Shown: positions 1 to 7,478, counted from the first letter of the stretch. The stretch: 64,000 nt of DNA from an uncultured Oscillospiraceae bacterium (GCA_947632155.1 CANROF010000004.1:1-64000); one strand, 5' to 3'. Made by a program: numbers and translations. The notes: generated from the sequence alone by a model not told the origin.

Positions 1-186
1 CGGGAGGATGAAAGCCGTGCAAGGAGGGACCATTCGGCGGAAAACATGAACATTCTAAGGCAAATGGCGTTCAATATTCTGAAAACCGACACCACCACAA
101 AGGGTGGGATCACCGATAAGCAGTACAGATGCGCCCTGGACCCGTCCTATCTCGACGCCGTACTCTCCGCCTGGGTGCGTTCATAG
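1..186 (+). CDS. ISAs1-family transposase, C-terminal fragment (5' part outside window)
   Basis: The first 61 codons are open from base 1 to a TAG at 184-186. They read as the last part of an ISAs1-type transposase: an EDESRAR stretch, then a SAENMNILRQ segment and an NILK motif, which is how the DDE catalytic domain of that family ends (E-D-x-SR-x-R, then EN-x-x-LR-x-x-A-x-N). No RBS or start is visible because the gene runs off the left edge. No terminal inverted repeat was recognised in the 45 bases after the stop. It cannot be told whether the complete gene outside the window is intact. Family assignment is by remembered motif; frame and stop are directly seen. Confidence 0.75.
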   Translation, partial: REDESRARRDHSAENMNILRQMAFNILKTDTTTKGGITDKQYRCALDPSYLDAVLSAWVRS

Positions 187-230
187 ATTGGTAACTCGTT
201 GATGAACCGTGTTTGCCGGCTTCTCACCGG

Positions 231-259
231 TTGACAATCCGCGTGAATGGGGATATAAT
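231..259 (+). promoter_or_regulatory. Consensus sigma-A promoter of the ATP-grasp/esterase pair
   Basis: A perfect TTGACA (231-236) is separated by exactly 17 bases from a perfect TATAAT (254-259). Transcription should start near 266, about 42 bases before the chosen ATG. A short inverted repeat, TAACGA-N6-TCGTTA (266-283), lies right at the predicted start site and could be an operator, though this is only inference. Confidence 0.8.
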
Positions 260-307
260 ACCAAATAACGATTTATTTCGTTAAAAATAGACAAGGTGAT
301 GATACGG

Positions 308-1498
308 ATGAATTTTATCTTTATTTCTCCCCAATTTCCGCCTATCTACTGGTACTTCTGCGACAGGCTGAAGAAGAACGGCGTGAACGTGCTGGGCATC
401 GGGGACACCCCCTATGACGAGCTCTCCCAGGGGCTCAAGGACTCCCTCACCGAGTATTACCGGGTGGACAACATGGAGGACTACAGCCAGATGTTCCGGG
501 CCGTGGCGTTTTTCTCCTACAAATACGGCAAGATCGACTGGATCGAGTCCAACAACGAGTACTGGCTGGAGCAGGACGCCCGCCTGCGCACGGATTTCAA
601 CGTCACCACCGGCGTCAATACCCAGGAGGTGGCGTGCTTCAAGTCCAAGTGGGGCATGAAGGAGTACTACAAAAAAGCCGGAGTCCCCACCGCCCGCTGC
701 CACAAGATCACGAGCCGCGAGGCGGGAAAGGAATTTATCGACCTTGTGGGCTACCCGGTGATCGTAAAGCCTGACAACGGCGTGGGAGCGGAGGCCACCT
801 ACAAGCTTTCGGATGACGCGGACTTCGACGCCTTCTTCAACGACCTTCCCGGCGTGCAGTACGTGATGGAGGAGTTCATCACCGGCGACATCTACTCCTA
901 CGACGCCATCACGGACTCCAAATGCGAGCCGCTTTTCGAGTCCATGACCGCCTGGCCGCCCTCCATCATGGACATCGTCAACGAAAAGCTGGACCTGGCG
1001 TACTACGTGGAGGCCGGGATGCCGGAGTCCCTCCGTAAGCTGGGCCGGGCCACGGCCAAGGCCTTCGGCGCCCGCAGCCGTTTTATCCACCTGGAGTTTT
1101 TCAAGCTCAAAAAGGCGAAAAAAGGTTTGGGCAAGGTGGGGGACTTCGTGGGGCTGGAGGTCAATATGCGCCCCGCCGGCAGCTACACCCCGGATATGAT
1201 GAATTTTGCCCACTCCACCGACGTATATGAGATATGGGCGGAGATGGTGGCCTACGATGAGCGGCGCCTGCCCCAGAGCGGCGAGGACCACTTCTGCGTC
1301 ACCGCCGACAGGCGGGATATTTACGACTATGTACATACGAATGAGGAAATATTCCAAAAATACGGCGGCAAAATAGTGAAGTATGAGCGCCTGCCCGCCA
1401 TCTGGGAGGACCAGATGGGCAACGAGACTTTCGTGGCCCACGCCGACGACGAAGAGGCGTCCCGGGAGTTTATCCGCTTCGTCCAGGAGAGAAAATAA
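308..1498 (+). CDS. ATP-grasp domain protein (carboxylate-amine/thiol ligase type)
   Basis: A 396-residue protein with the ATP-grasp fold. It has an N-terminal Rossmann-like part (FIFISPQF, residues 3-10), the nucleotide-binding lysine segment VIVKPDNGVGA (151-161, Lys154), the hinge acidic pair in YVMEEF, and late metal-binding residues in GLEVNMRPAG (Glu284, Asn286). The family joins a carboxylate, activated as acyl phosphate, to an amine or thiol; substrates are not predictable here. An upstream in-frame GTG (296) and ATG (299) exist, but AAGGTG at 293-298 is spaced properly only for ATG 308. The esterase starts 18 bases downstream and shares the consensus promoter. No known pathway partner (purine, lysine, peptide-antibiotic) is nearby, so the pair may make or trim an unidentified amide or peptide. 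Domain call is strong, substrate unknown. Confidence 0.85.
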   Translation: MNFIFISPQFPPIYWYFCDRLKKNGVNVLGIGDTPYDELSQGLKDSLTEYYRVDNMEDYSQMFRAVAFFSYKYGKIDWIESNNEYWLEQDARLRTDFNVTTGVNTQEVACFKSKWGMKEYYKKAGVPTARCHKITSREAGKEFIDLVGYPVIVKPDNGVGAEATYKLSDDADFDAFFNDLPGVQYVMEEFITGDIYSYDAITDSKCEPLFESMTAWPPSIMDIVNEKLDLAYYVEAGMPESLRKLGRATAKAFGARSRFIHLEFFKLKKAKKGLGKVGDFVGLEVNMRPAGSYTPDMMNFAHSTDVYEIWAEMVAYDERRLPQSGEDHFCVTADRRDIYDYVHTNEEIFQKYGGKIVKYERLPAIWEDQMGNETFVAHADDEEASREFIRFVQERK

Positions 1499-1516
1499 CA
1501 TTTTTGGGAGAGTTTT

Positions 1517-2257
1517 ATGAACGTCAGGTATTTTGAAGAGTGGAGCCGTGAGCTTGAGCGGGACATGGAGTTCAAGATCTACGGCGAGGAGGGCAAGCTG
1601 TGCTTCGCCTTTCCGCCCCAGAACGGGCGGTTCTGGGATTTTGAGAATTTCGGCATGGTGGAGTGCATGCGCCCCTGGATAGACGAGGGCCGCGTGATGC
1701 TGGTCTGTCCGGATTCCATCGACTCCGAGAGCTGGTCTGCCAAGCACGACAACCCCAGGCACCGCATCGAGATGCAGGAGAAGTATTTCCGCTATGTGAC
1801 CCTGGAGCTCTATCCCAGGGTGTGCGAGCTGGGGGATGTTGAGGGACGGGCCATGCTCACGGGCTGTTCCATGGGCGCGGTACACTCCGGTATCTTCTTC
1901 TTCCGCCGCCCGGACCTCTTCGACACGGTGGTGGCGCTCAGCGGGACCTACAACGCCAACGACTTTATCGAGGGCTACATGGACGACCTCATTTACGACA
2001 ACTCCCCGGTCTACTTCCTGCCCAACATGCCGGAGGACCACCCCTATATGGCCCTCTACCGCGCTTCGCAGCTCATCTTCTGTGTGGGCCAGGGCGCCTG
2101 GGAGGACGAGCTGCTGGCCGGGACCCGGGCGCTGGATACGGTCTGCAAGCAAAAGGGCATCCCCGCGTGGTTCGACTACTGGGGCTTTGACGTCAATCAC
2201 GACTGGTGCTGGTGGCAAAAGCAGCTCCCGTATTTCATGGGCAAGTTAGAGCTTTAA
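1517..2257 (+). CDS. Esterase-family alpha/beta hydrolase
   Basis: A 246-residue cytoplasmic protein of the esterase D-like family. The nucleophile elbow is GCSMG (116-120, Ser118) and a late His-Asp-Trp (His228) supplies the catalytic histidine; an acidic residue around 190-200 would complete the triad. There is no signal peptide. A GGGAG just upstream serves the ATG at 1517. It sits 18 bases after the ATP-grasp gene and is surely cotranscribed, which suggests that its substrate is the ATP-grasp product or precursor. Its TAA stop (2255-2257) touches the first base of the 161-bp repeat element, so the element may have inserted at the very end of the gene. Family call is good; substrate is not inferable. 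Confidence 0.8.
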   Translation: MNVRYFEEWSRELERDMEFKIYGEEGKLCFAFPPQNGRFWDFENFGMVECMRPWIDEGRVMLVCPDSIDSESWSAKHDNPRHRIEMQEKYFRYVTLELYPRVCELGDVEGRAMLTGCSMGAVHSGIFFFRRPDLFDTVVALSGTYNANDFIEGYMDDLIYDNSPVYFLPNMPEDHPYMALYRASQLIFCVGQGAWEDELLAGTRALDTVCKQKGIPAWFDYWGFDVNHDWCWWQKQLPYFMGKLEL

Positions 2258-2417
2258 TACTAATCCCTAATCAAAAACTCCAATTCGCGACGGTCTTTTT
2301 TGCGCCATGCTTCGTCAGACGGCTTGACAATACATACAGTATTGTCTGCGCCGTCTTCCTCGCCTGACGCAAAAAATTCTCGCCGCTCGGTTGGCGTTTT
2401 TAATCAGGGATTAGTAT
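2257..2417. mobile_element. 161-bp palindromic MITE-like element, copy 1
   Basis: The element has terminal inverted repeats ATACTAATCCCT... and ...AGGGATTAGTAT and an interior that folds back on itself: TTTTTTGCG/CGCAAAAAA, AGACGGC/GCCGTCT, and a central ACAATAC-ATACA-GTATTGT hairpin. Copy 2 (31911-32071) has the same length with only two base differences (at 2344 and 2378). Copy 3 (55673-55833) is inverted, diverged, and also 161 bp. It has no open reading frame. Size, terminal repeats and multiplicity fit a non-autonomous miniature transposable element; a structured RNA or terminator role is an alternative. Confidence 0.8.
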
Positions 2418-2423
2418 AAATTT

Positions 2424-2459
2424 ATCCCCCATTGACCTTAAAACGCGTCAATGGGGGAT
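2424..2459. terminator. Perfect 13-bp hairpin between converging genes
   Basis: ATCCCCCATTGAC (2424-2436) pairs perfectly with GTCAATGGGGGAT (2447-2459) around a 10-base loop. It lies six bases past the stop of the minus-strand oxidoreductase gene and downstream of the plus-strand esterase. Neither side has a strong T run, so it may end transcription weakly or protect 3' ends. Confidence 0.5.
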
Positions 2460-2465
2460 GATTCT

Positions 2466-3776
2466 TCACTTCACCTTTATACCCTTTGCCGCGGGGCCCA
2501 GGAGGACGGAGCCCTCCGCGGAAAACCGGGAGCCGTGGCAGGGGCAGTCCCAGGCGCCCTCGGCCCTGTTGTATTTGAGGGCGCAGCCGAGATGCGAGCA
2601 GCGGGGGAGCGTGGGCGTTATGAGATGCCCCGCGCTGCTGGCGGCATTCCCCAAAAGCGGCAGGACCTCCATGGAGCGGGCGGGGTCGAATACGCGCTCA
2701 AATGGGCTCCCGGAGGCCGTTATCTTCGCTGTCAGGAGCTTTGCGGCCGCCATCGAGGTGGACATCCCCCAGGCGTTGAAGCCCGTGGCGACGAAAATAT
2801 CCGGCGTGGCGGGGGAGTACGCGCCGATATACGGGATGCCGTCCAGGGTGAAGCAGTCCTGATTGACCCAGCGGCACACCTCCCGGGCTTTTGGAAAGGC
2901 CCTTGCTTTGAATTGGCTAATTTTCGAAAATCCGCCGCTCTCCCGGTCCCCATCACCGGGCACGAAGTTCCCGCAGCCCAGGAGGAGGACGTTTTTATAG
3001 CTCCTGAAGAACATCCCGTCCCCGGTGTCCTCCACGGCGGTGACCTTTAGGGAGGGGGCGCCCTCGTAGGCGACGACGCACTCGCGCTTCTGGCGCATTT
3101 TCACAAAAAAGAGCCCCCGCCTGTCCATAAACGGGAAATGGGACGCGATGACGATCCGCTCCGCCCTGACGCTTCCGCTGTCCGTATATGCCGTCATATT
3201 TTTGATTTTTCGGACGGGGCTGAGCTCGTAAATTTTGACGCCCCCTGTCAGCGCCCGGAGGAATTTCAAGGGGTGAAACTGGGCCATACCGGGAAAGACC
3301 GCCGCGCCGGCGGCGGAGGGAACCAGGGGGACCTCCTTTGCGAAATACGCGTCAAATCCAAGGCCGTTTAAGGTCCTGACCTCTTTTTCAAGCCGCTGGG
3401 GGCGGCTTTTTGTGTACATGAGGGAGGGGCGCTCCTCGAAGTCGCAGTCGATGCTCCCGGCGAGTGCCCGGAGGTCCTCCACGGCCTGAAGATTGGCCTC
3501 CAGATACATTTTCGCCGTGTCCGCGCCGTATTTTTCCGCCATGTCGGAGTAGAGGGCGCTGTGCTGGGCGGAGTTCACCGCCGTGGTGCCGGCCGTCACG
3601 GAGCGTCCCACGCGGCCGGCCTCCAAAACCGCGCAATCGGCCCCCGCGTTTTTGAGCTCGTGGGCGATGAGCATCCCCGCCATGCCGCCCCCGATAACGA
3701 GTATGTCGGCGCGCGTTTCCCCGATGAGGGGCGGAAAATTCGTCTCCTCCATGCCGACTGTCCAGATGCTTTCCAT
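2466..3776 (-). CDS. FAD-dependent oxidoreductase with C-terminal Rieske domain (YhfW-like)
   Basis: A 436-residue flavoprotein of the DAO/glycine-oxidase fold. The N-terminal dinucleotide motif is VIGGGMAG (about 27-34). The C-terminal 45 residues form a Rieske [2Fe-2S] domain with C-S-H (Cys393, His395) and C-P-C-H (Cys411, His414). This architecture is known from B. subtilis YhfW and relatives, whose electron acceptor and substrate are not established. The start is taken at ATG 3776 because GGAGGT lies six bases before it; an in-frame codon 27 bases upstream has no RBS. The gene is monocistronic, with divergent ogt on one side. No signal peptide, so it acts in the cytoplasm. Fold and cluster ligands are seen directly; function is open. 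Confidence 0.85.
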   Translation of the reverse strand: MESIWTVGMEETNFPPLIGETRADILVIGGGMAGMLIAHELKNAGADCAVLEAGRVGRSVTAGTTAVNSAQHSALYSDMAEKYGADTAKMYLEANLQAVEDLRALAGSIDCDFEERPSLMYTKSRPQRLEKEVRTLNGLGFDAYFAKEVPLVPSAAGAAVFPGMAQFHPLKFLRALTGGVKIYELSPVRKIKNMTAYTDSGSVRAERIVIASHFPFMDRRGLFFVKMRQKRECVVAYEGAPSLKVTAVEDTGDGMFFRSYKNVLLLGCGNFVPGDGDRESGGFSKISQFKARAFPKAREVCRWVNQDCFTLDGIPYIGAYSPATPDIFVATGFNAWGMSTSMAAAKLLTAKITASGSPFERVFDPARSMEVLPLLGNAASSAGHLITPTLPRCSHLGCALKYNRAEGAWDCPCHGSRFSAEGSVLLGPAAKGIKVK

Positions 3777-3829
3777 CACATGACCTCCATGCGTTCTTTT
3801 CAATAGTATCCGCGTTTTTGAGAAAAATA

Positions 3830-3858
3830 TTGCCTAAATGGGAAAAAAGCTCTATAAT
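3830..3858 (+). promoter_or_regulatory. Sigma-A promoter for ogt
   Basis: TTGCCT (3830-3835), a 17-base spacer, and a perfect TATAAT (3853-3858). The predicted start site is 10-12 bases before the G-rich RBS, so the leader is very short. Confidence 0.6.
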
Positions 3859-3876
3859 CATAGGGGGGTGAGCGTG

Positions 3877-4344
3877 ATGACCGCATCCTTCAGCGAAAGC
3901 TTTGACGGGCTCCTTCTCAGTTGTGAGATAGCTGACGGCGCCGTGACGGCGGTGAGCTTCGGGGCGGGTCCCGTTTCGGATGGAGCCTCAGACGCCGACA
4001 GGGCCCTCTGGGAGCGCGTCAGGGGACAGCTTTGCCAGTATTTTACCGGGGAGCGGCGGGAATTTGACCTGCCGATACGGTATGATGGGACGGCGTTTCA
4101 GCGCCTCGTGTGGGCGGAGCTGCGAAAGATCCCCTACGGCGAGACGCGCACCTACGGTCAGCTTGCGCGGCTAATCGGCCGCCCCCGCGCCGCCAGGGCG
4201 GTGGGGCAGGCATGCCACGTAAACCCCATTTGCGTCATCGTGCCCTGCCACCGGGTGGTGGGCGCGGACGGGAGCCTCACGGGCTTCGGCGGCGGCCTTG
4301 AGGTGAAAGGGCGGCTTCTGGAGCTGGAGAGGCGCTATGCTTGA
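3877..4344 (+). CDS. ogt: Methylated-DNA-protein-cysteine methyltransferase
   Basis: A 155-residue DNA repair protein that removes alkyl groups from O6-alkylguanine by irreversible transfer to its own cysteine. The active-site PCHRV motif is at 123-127 (Cys124), preceded by FQRLVW, the helix-turn-helix region with GQLA and the RAAR arginine finger, the standard order of the DNA-binding methyltransferase domain. A short N-terminal RNase H-like part is present. ATG 3877 is preferred over earlier in-frame codons because GGGGGG (3862-3867) is spaced nine bases from it. tgt follows after 18 bases and is probably cotranscribed. Confidence 0.92.
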   Translation: MTASFSESFDGLLLSCEIADGAVTAVSFGAGPVSDGASDADRALWERVRGQLCQYFTGERREFDLPIRYDGTAFQRLVWAELRKIPYGETRTYGQLARLIGRPRAARAVGQACHVNPICVIVPCHRVVGADGSLTGFGGGLEVKGRLLELERRYA

Positions 4345-4362
4345 TATTTTCGGAGGAATTTG

Positions 4363-5493
4363 ATGTTTGAGGTTTTAACTACCCAGGGCCGCGCCCGGCG
4401 CGGGCGCTTTACCTGTCCCCACGGCACGGCGGAGACGCCGGTCTTCATGAACGTCGGTACCCAGGCGGCCATAAAGGGCGGCCTCTCGGCCCGGGACCTC
4501 CGGGAGCTGGGCTGCCAGATCGAGCTTTCCAACACCTACCACCTGCACCTGCGTCCCGGGGACGGGCTCGTCCGGGAGATGGGGGGACTGCACAAATTCA
4601 TGGACTGGTCCGGGCCCATGCTCACCGACTCCGGGGGATTTCAGATCTTCTCCCTGGCGAAGCTCCGGAGGATCACGGAGGAGGGCACGGCCTTCAACTC
4701 CCACATCGACGGGCGGCGCATTTTCATGTCGCCGGAGGACTCCATAGACATCCAGTCCAATCTTGGCTCCGATATAGCCATGGCCTTTGACGAGTGCATC
4801 GGCCTTCCGGCGCCCTATGACTACGTGAAGGCCTCCGCGGAGCGCACCTACAGATGGCTCAAGCGTTGCAAGGCGGAGCTGGAAAAGCGCAACGCCATGC
4901 AGGACGCGGTGAACCCGGGGCAGGTGCTCTTCGGCATAAACCAGGGCGCCACCTATCACGACATCCGCTGTGACCACATGGACGCCATAGCGGAGCTGGA
5001 CCTGCCGGGATACGCCATCGGGGGCCTGGCGGTGGGGGAGAGCACCCAGGAGATGTACGACACCATCGACGCCGTGGAGGAGCACATGCCCAAGGACAAG
5101 CCCCGGTATCTCATGGGCGTCGGAACGCCCTCCAACATCATCGAGGGGGTCTACCGGGGCATCGACTTTTTTGACTGCGTCATGCCGGCGCGAAATGGCC
5201 GCCACGGGCACCTCTTCACCTGGGACGGCGTCATCAACATCAAAAACGAAAAGCACGCCCATGACGCCGGGCCCGTTGACCCGGCGTGCGGCTGCCCGGT
5301 CTGCCGGACTTATTCCAGGAGCTATTTGCGGCACCTCTTCGCCTCCGGCGAGATCCTCGGCCTGCGTCTGGCGGTGGCGCACAACCTCTTTTTTTACAAC
5401 GACCTCATGGCCCGCATACGGAAAAGCCTGGACCAGGGGACCTTTGAGGAGTTCCGAGGCCGCTATTCCCAGGTCCTTGGAAGAAGAATATAG
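4363..5493 (+). CDS. tgt: tRNA-guanine transglycosylase (queuine/preQ1 insertion)
   Basis: A 376-residue enzyme exchanging guanine-34 of GUN tRNAs for preQ1 in queuosine synthesis. Visible signatures: TDSGGFQ (catalytic acid Asp89), the nucleophile in FFDCVMPARNG (Asp271), the GINQG loop, and the zinc site C-x-C-x2-C (Cys309, 311, 314) with His340. Length matches bacterial Tgt. The start is ATG 4363 with CGGAGG six bases upstream; the TTG one codon earlier is less likely. yajC follows behind its own promoter; tgt-yajC neighbourhood is common in bacteria. No queuosine biosynthesis genes are in the window. Confidence 0.95.
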   Translation: MFEVLTTQGRARRGRFTCPHGTAETPVFMNVGTQAAIKGGLSARDLRELGCQIELSNTYHLHLRPGDGLVREMGGLHKFMDWSGPMLTDSGGFQIFSLAKLRRITEEGTAFNSHIDGRRIFMSPEDSIDIQSNLGSDIAMAFDECIGLPAPYDYVKASAERTYRWLKRCKAELEKRNAMQDAVNPGQVLFGINQGATYHDIRCDHMDAIAELDLPGYAIGGLAVGESTQEMYDTIDAVEEHMPKDKPRYLMGVGTPSNIIEGVYRGIDFFDCVMPARNGRHGHLFTWDGVINIKNEKHAHDAGPVDPACGCPVCRTYSRSYLRHLFASGEILGLRLAVAHNLFFYNDLMARIRKSLDQGTFEEFRGRYSQVLGRRI

Positions 5494-5512
5494 CGGAAAC
5501 GGTAAATAATTC

Positions 5513-5541
5513 TTGCAATTGGAGCGTGATACGGTTATAAT
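5513..5541 (+). promoter_or_regulatory. Sigma-A promoter for yajC
   Basis: TTGCAA (5513-5518), a 17-base spacer, and a perfect TATAAT (5536-5541), 34 bases before the yajC start codon. Confidence 0.65.
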
Positions 5542-5574
5542 AGTATTTACATAACCGAATTTTGGAGGTCAAAC

Positions 5575-6027
5575 ATGTTTTCAAAAGATAAAAACACCGT
5601 TAAAAAGCTCATAGCCGTGATCATGTGCGTATGCCTCATCGCCGTTTCCCTGGCCGGATGTATGGCCGCCCCCGCGGGCGACGGCACCGCCGCCGCCGAG
5701 GGCGCGGAGGGCGCGGGCACCAGCGCCGCCGGACTTGGCATCGGCACCATGGTCATCTACCTCGTGGTCATCGTCCTGGTCTTCTACTTCTTCATGATAA
5801 GGCCCGAGAAGAAGCGCAAGAAGAAGGCTGAGGAGATGCGCAACTCCCTGGCGGTGGGCGACAACATCACCACCATCGGCGGCATGGTCGGCAAGATCGT
5901 CAACGTCTCCGGCGACTTCGTCACCTTTGAGACTGGCGAGGACCGTGTCCGCATCAAGATAGCCAAGTGGGGCATCTCCTCCACCGGCAAGGACGCCAGC
6001 GAGCCCGACGAGAAAGCCAACGGGTAA
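5575..6027 (+). CDS. yajC: YajC preprotein translocase accessory subunit with an added lipobox
   Basis: A 150-residue membrane protein. The typical YajC part is a single transmembrane segment (about 55-75) running into MIRPEKKRKKK and a basic cytoplasmic domain with the IGGMVGKI and DRVRIKIAKW motifs. YajC normally starts just before that helix. Here it is preceded by a lipoprotein-type signal peptide with LAGC (Cys29) and an Ala/Gly/Glu-rich spacer. If processed, the protein would be lipid-anchored at the outer face as well as spanning the membrane. An uncleaved second helix is the alternative. GGAGGT lies eight bases before the ATG. In other bacteria YajC associates with SecDF; secDF is not in the window. 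Confidence 0.88.
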   Translation: MFSKDKNTVKKLIAVIMCVCLIAVSLAGCMAAPAGDGTAAAEGAEGAGTSAAGLGIGTMVIYLVVIVLVFYFFMIRPEKKRKKKAEEMRNSLAVGDNITTIGGMVGKIVNVSGDFVTFETGEDRVRIKIAKWGISSTGKDASEPDEKANG

Positions 6028-6043
6028 ATCAGTCATTTTTCCG

Positions 6044-6087
6044 CCTCCCTGAGAATAAAGTCTACCAAAGGCTTGTTCTCAGGGAGG
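6044..6087 (+). promoter_or_regulatory. Hairpin that sequesters the RBS of the next gene
   Basis: CCTCCCTGAGAA (6044-6055) and TTCTCAGGGAGG (6076-6087) are perfectly complementary over 12 bases around a 20-base loop. The right arm is itself the Shine-Dalgarno sequence of the gene starting at 6095, and the stem is followed by TTTT. It can act as a weak yajC terminator and, in read-through RNA, would hide the RBS. Confidence 0.6.
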
Positions 6088-6094
6088 TTTTACT

Positions 6095-6499
6095 ATGTCC
6101 AAAAACGACAGTTTAAGCGGAATGAAGCGCGCGGCCGTGGGGGCCTTGCTGGGCGCCGCGGTGACGGCGGTACTGACCGTGATTTTTCTGACGCTCCCGG
6201 CTATGCTGGTGGCCTCCGGCAGGGTGGGGGAGGGAGCACAGGGCGCGATGGCGGTGGCCGCGGCGTTTTTAGCGTCCTGCGCCGGGGCGCTGACGGCCAG
6301 GCTCTGGAGCCGCCAGGGGGCCCTGGCCGCGTGCCTCGGTACGGCGCTCATCACCGTCGCGGTGCGCTGGGCGGCGGCGCTCCTCCTGTGCCGCTCCGGC
6401 GGCGTAGACAGGCTCGACGTGGGCGTCTGCGCGGCGGTTTTCGTCGCCTGCGCCGCGGTAGGGGCGGTGAGACGCCGCCGGCGCCGCTTCAGAAGATAG
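6095..6499 (+). CDS. TIGR04086-type small membrane protein
   Basis: A 134-residue hydrophobic protein with four predicted membrane helices (about 12-38, 49-66, 72-92, 104-124) and a strongly basic C-terminus rich in arginine. Size, topology and position after yajC fit the TIGR04086 family, which is widespread in spore-forming Clostridia and has no assigned function. The ATG at 6095 is served by GGGAGG, which lies inside the preceding hairpin. No catalytic motif is seen. Confidence 0.7.
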   Translation: MSKNDSLSGMKRAAVGALLGAAVTAVLTVIFLTLPAMLVASGRVGEGAQGAMAVAAAFLASCAGALTARLWSRQGALAACLGTALITVAVRWAAALLLCRSGGVDRLDVGVCAAVFVACAAVGAVRRRRRRFRR

Positions 6500-6515
6500 A
6501 TTTGTCATTTTGACA

Positions 6516-6548
6516 TGCCCCATGATTACCATATGTAATCATGGGGCA
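6516..6548 (+). terminator. Perfect 14-bp hairpin after the TIGR04086 gene
   Basis: TGCCCCATGATTAC (6516-6529) and GTAATCATGGGGCA (6535-6548) pair perfectly around CATAT, 17 bases after the stop. There is no T run after it, so it is either a weak terminator or a boundary of the repeat region that follows. Confidence 0.5.
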
Positions 6549-6550
6549 CA

Positions 6551-6689
6551 GTTTACATAAACGCGGCGTGATTACCAAGATGTAGTGTTCGCTGGAATAT
6601 GTAAACCTAAATATAGCGAAAAACCCCTGATTTACAGGGTATTTCCCTTTGACCGGTTTGCGGAGTTTACATAACGCTGTTTACATAAT
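6551..6689 (+). repeat. Cluster of four GTTTACATAA motifs (XerD half-site-like)
   Basis: Direct copies lie at 6551-6560, 6664-6674 and 6678-6689, with one inverted copy (ATATGTAAAC) at 6597-6606. The reverse complement, TTATGTAAAC(T), equals the XerD-binding arm of the B. subtilis dif site as remembered. This cluster occupies most of the 330-base gene-free stretch 6500-6829, immediately upstream of the promoter of the SpoIIM-xerD pair. No complete dif (XerC arm plus six-base centre) was recognised. A remnant insertion-sequence end is the main alternative. Confidence 0.5.
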
Positions 6690-6723
6690 TTATGTGCATA
6701 ATTCACAAATTTTCTTTTTGCTA

Positions 6724-6752
6724 TTGATTATTTATTCCAGATGTATTATTAT
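6724..6752 (+). promoter_or_regulatory. Possible promoter of the SpoIIM-like/xerD pair
   Basis: TTGATT (6724-6729) and TATTAT (6747-6752) are 17 bases apart, about 78 bases before the start at 6830. The match is moderate. Confidence 0.4.
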
Positions 6753-6829
6753 AGAAGAGCCTCAAAAAAAGAAGCCCCCCGGGCATCTTTAAGCTCGCTC
6801 CCGAATAGTATTTTGGGGGTGAGTTTTTG

Positions 6830-7453
6830 ATGAACAAAAGAAACATGTTCTCCGCCGTGAAGTCCTTTCGTCCGCCATGCGCCGCCGCTTTGCTTGTTTG
6901 TGCCGCGGCTTTCGTGTGCGGCTCCGCGGCCGGGACCTTTTTATCGGCTGGGCTTCGCCCCGACGGTTGGGCGGGGGAGGCAGTCTCCGGATATTTTGCC
7001 GCTCTTGAAAACGGAGGCGCCGTCACCGACCTTGCCGCGGTCTACTGGTGGCTTGCGAAATACCACGTGCTGGCGTTTCTCCTGGGTTTTTCCATGCTGG
7101 GCGTACCGGGTATCCCGGCGCTCTCCTTCGCCAGGGGATTTTCGCTCTCCTTTACCATGGCGCTGCTGGTGAGGAGCTACGCGGCCAACGGCGCCATTGC
7201 CGGCGCGCTCCTTTTCGGCGCCGCGGCGCTGTTTTCCGTGCCGCTCTATTTTCTCATCGCCTCGGCGGCGCTGGAGGCGTCCCTGGAGCTCACCCGCCGC
7301 GGGCTGCTCCTTGCCCCGCCCAACGGGCCGGGCATCTACACAAGACCGTATTTTTTGAAGACGATAACCGTCTTCCTGCTCCTTGCGATGATCGCGATCG
7401 GGGAGAGGGCCCTGCTTTCCCGCGGCCTTCTTACGCTCCCCGTCTTTATTTAG
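6830..7453 (+). CDS. SpoIIM-like multi-pass membrane protein
   Basis: A 207-residue protein with about five hydrophobic helices (18-38, 76-95, 108-128, 132-152, 182-200). Composition, length and a Gly-rich central segment (LLGFSMLGVPGIP) fit the stage II sporulation protein M family, part of the SpoIID-SpoIIM-SpoIIP machine that thins peptidoglycan during engulfment. The B. subtilis spoIIM gene also lies near xerD, which supports the call. ATG 6830 is preferred over TTG 6827; GGGGGTGAG is about seven bases upstream. It is 25 bases upstream of xerD. Sequence motifs are weak, so the name rests partly on context. Confidence 0.6.
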   Translation: MNKRNMFSAVKSFRPPCAAALLVCAAAFVCGSAAGTFLSAGLRPDGWAGEAVSGYFAALENGGAVTDLAAVYWWLAKYHVLAFLLGFSMLGVPGIPALSFARGFSLSFTMALLVRSYAANGAIAGALLFGAAALFSVPLYFLIASAALEASLELTRRGLLLAPPNGPGIYTRPYFLKTITVFLLLAMIAIGERALLSRGLLTLPVFI

Positions 7454-7478
7454 CCGACAGACGAAAGAAGGTGGCCAT

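Noticed and set aside
281..2218. A 645-codon open frame on the minus strand opposite the ATP-grasp and esterase genes
   Set aside because: Composition (Val/Leu/Gly/His-rich, no domain) and full overlap with two genes with clear motifs show it is the antisense frame left open by GC-rich third positions.
2318..2350. TTGACA inside the 161-bp element as a promoter
   Set aside because: No -10 box at 16-18 bases in this orientation, and the hexamer is part of the central palindrome.
6551..6689. A complete dif site
   Set aside because: Only the XerD arm is recognisable. No neighbouring sequence matches a XerC arm with a six-base centre, and no GC-skew data are available in a 64-kb window.
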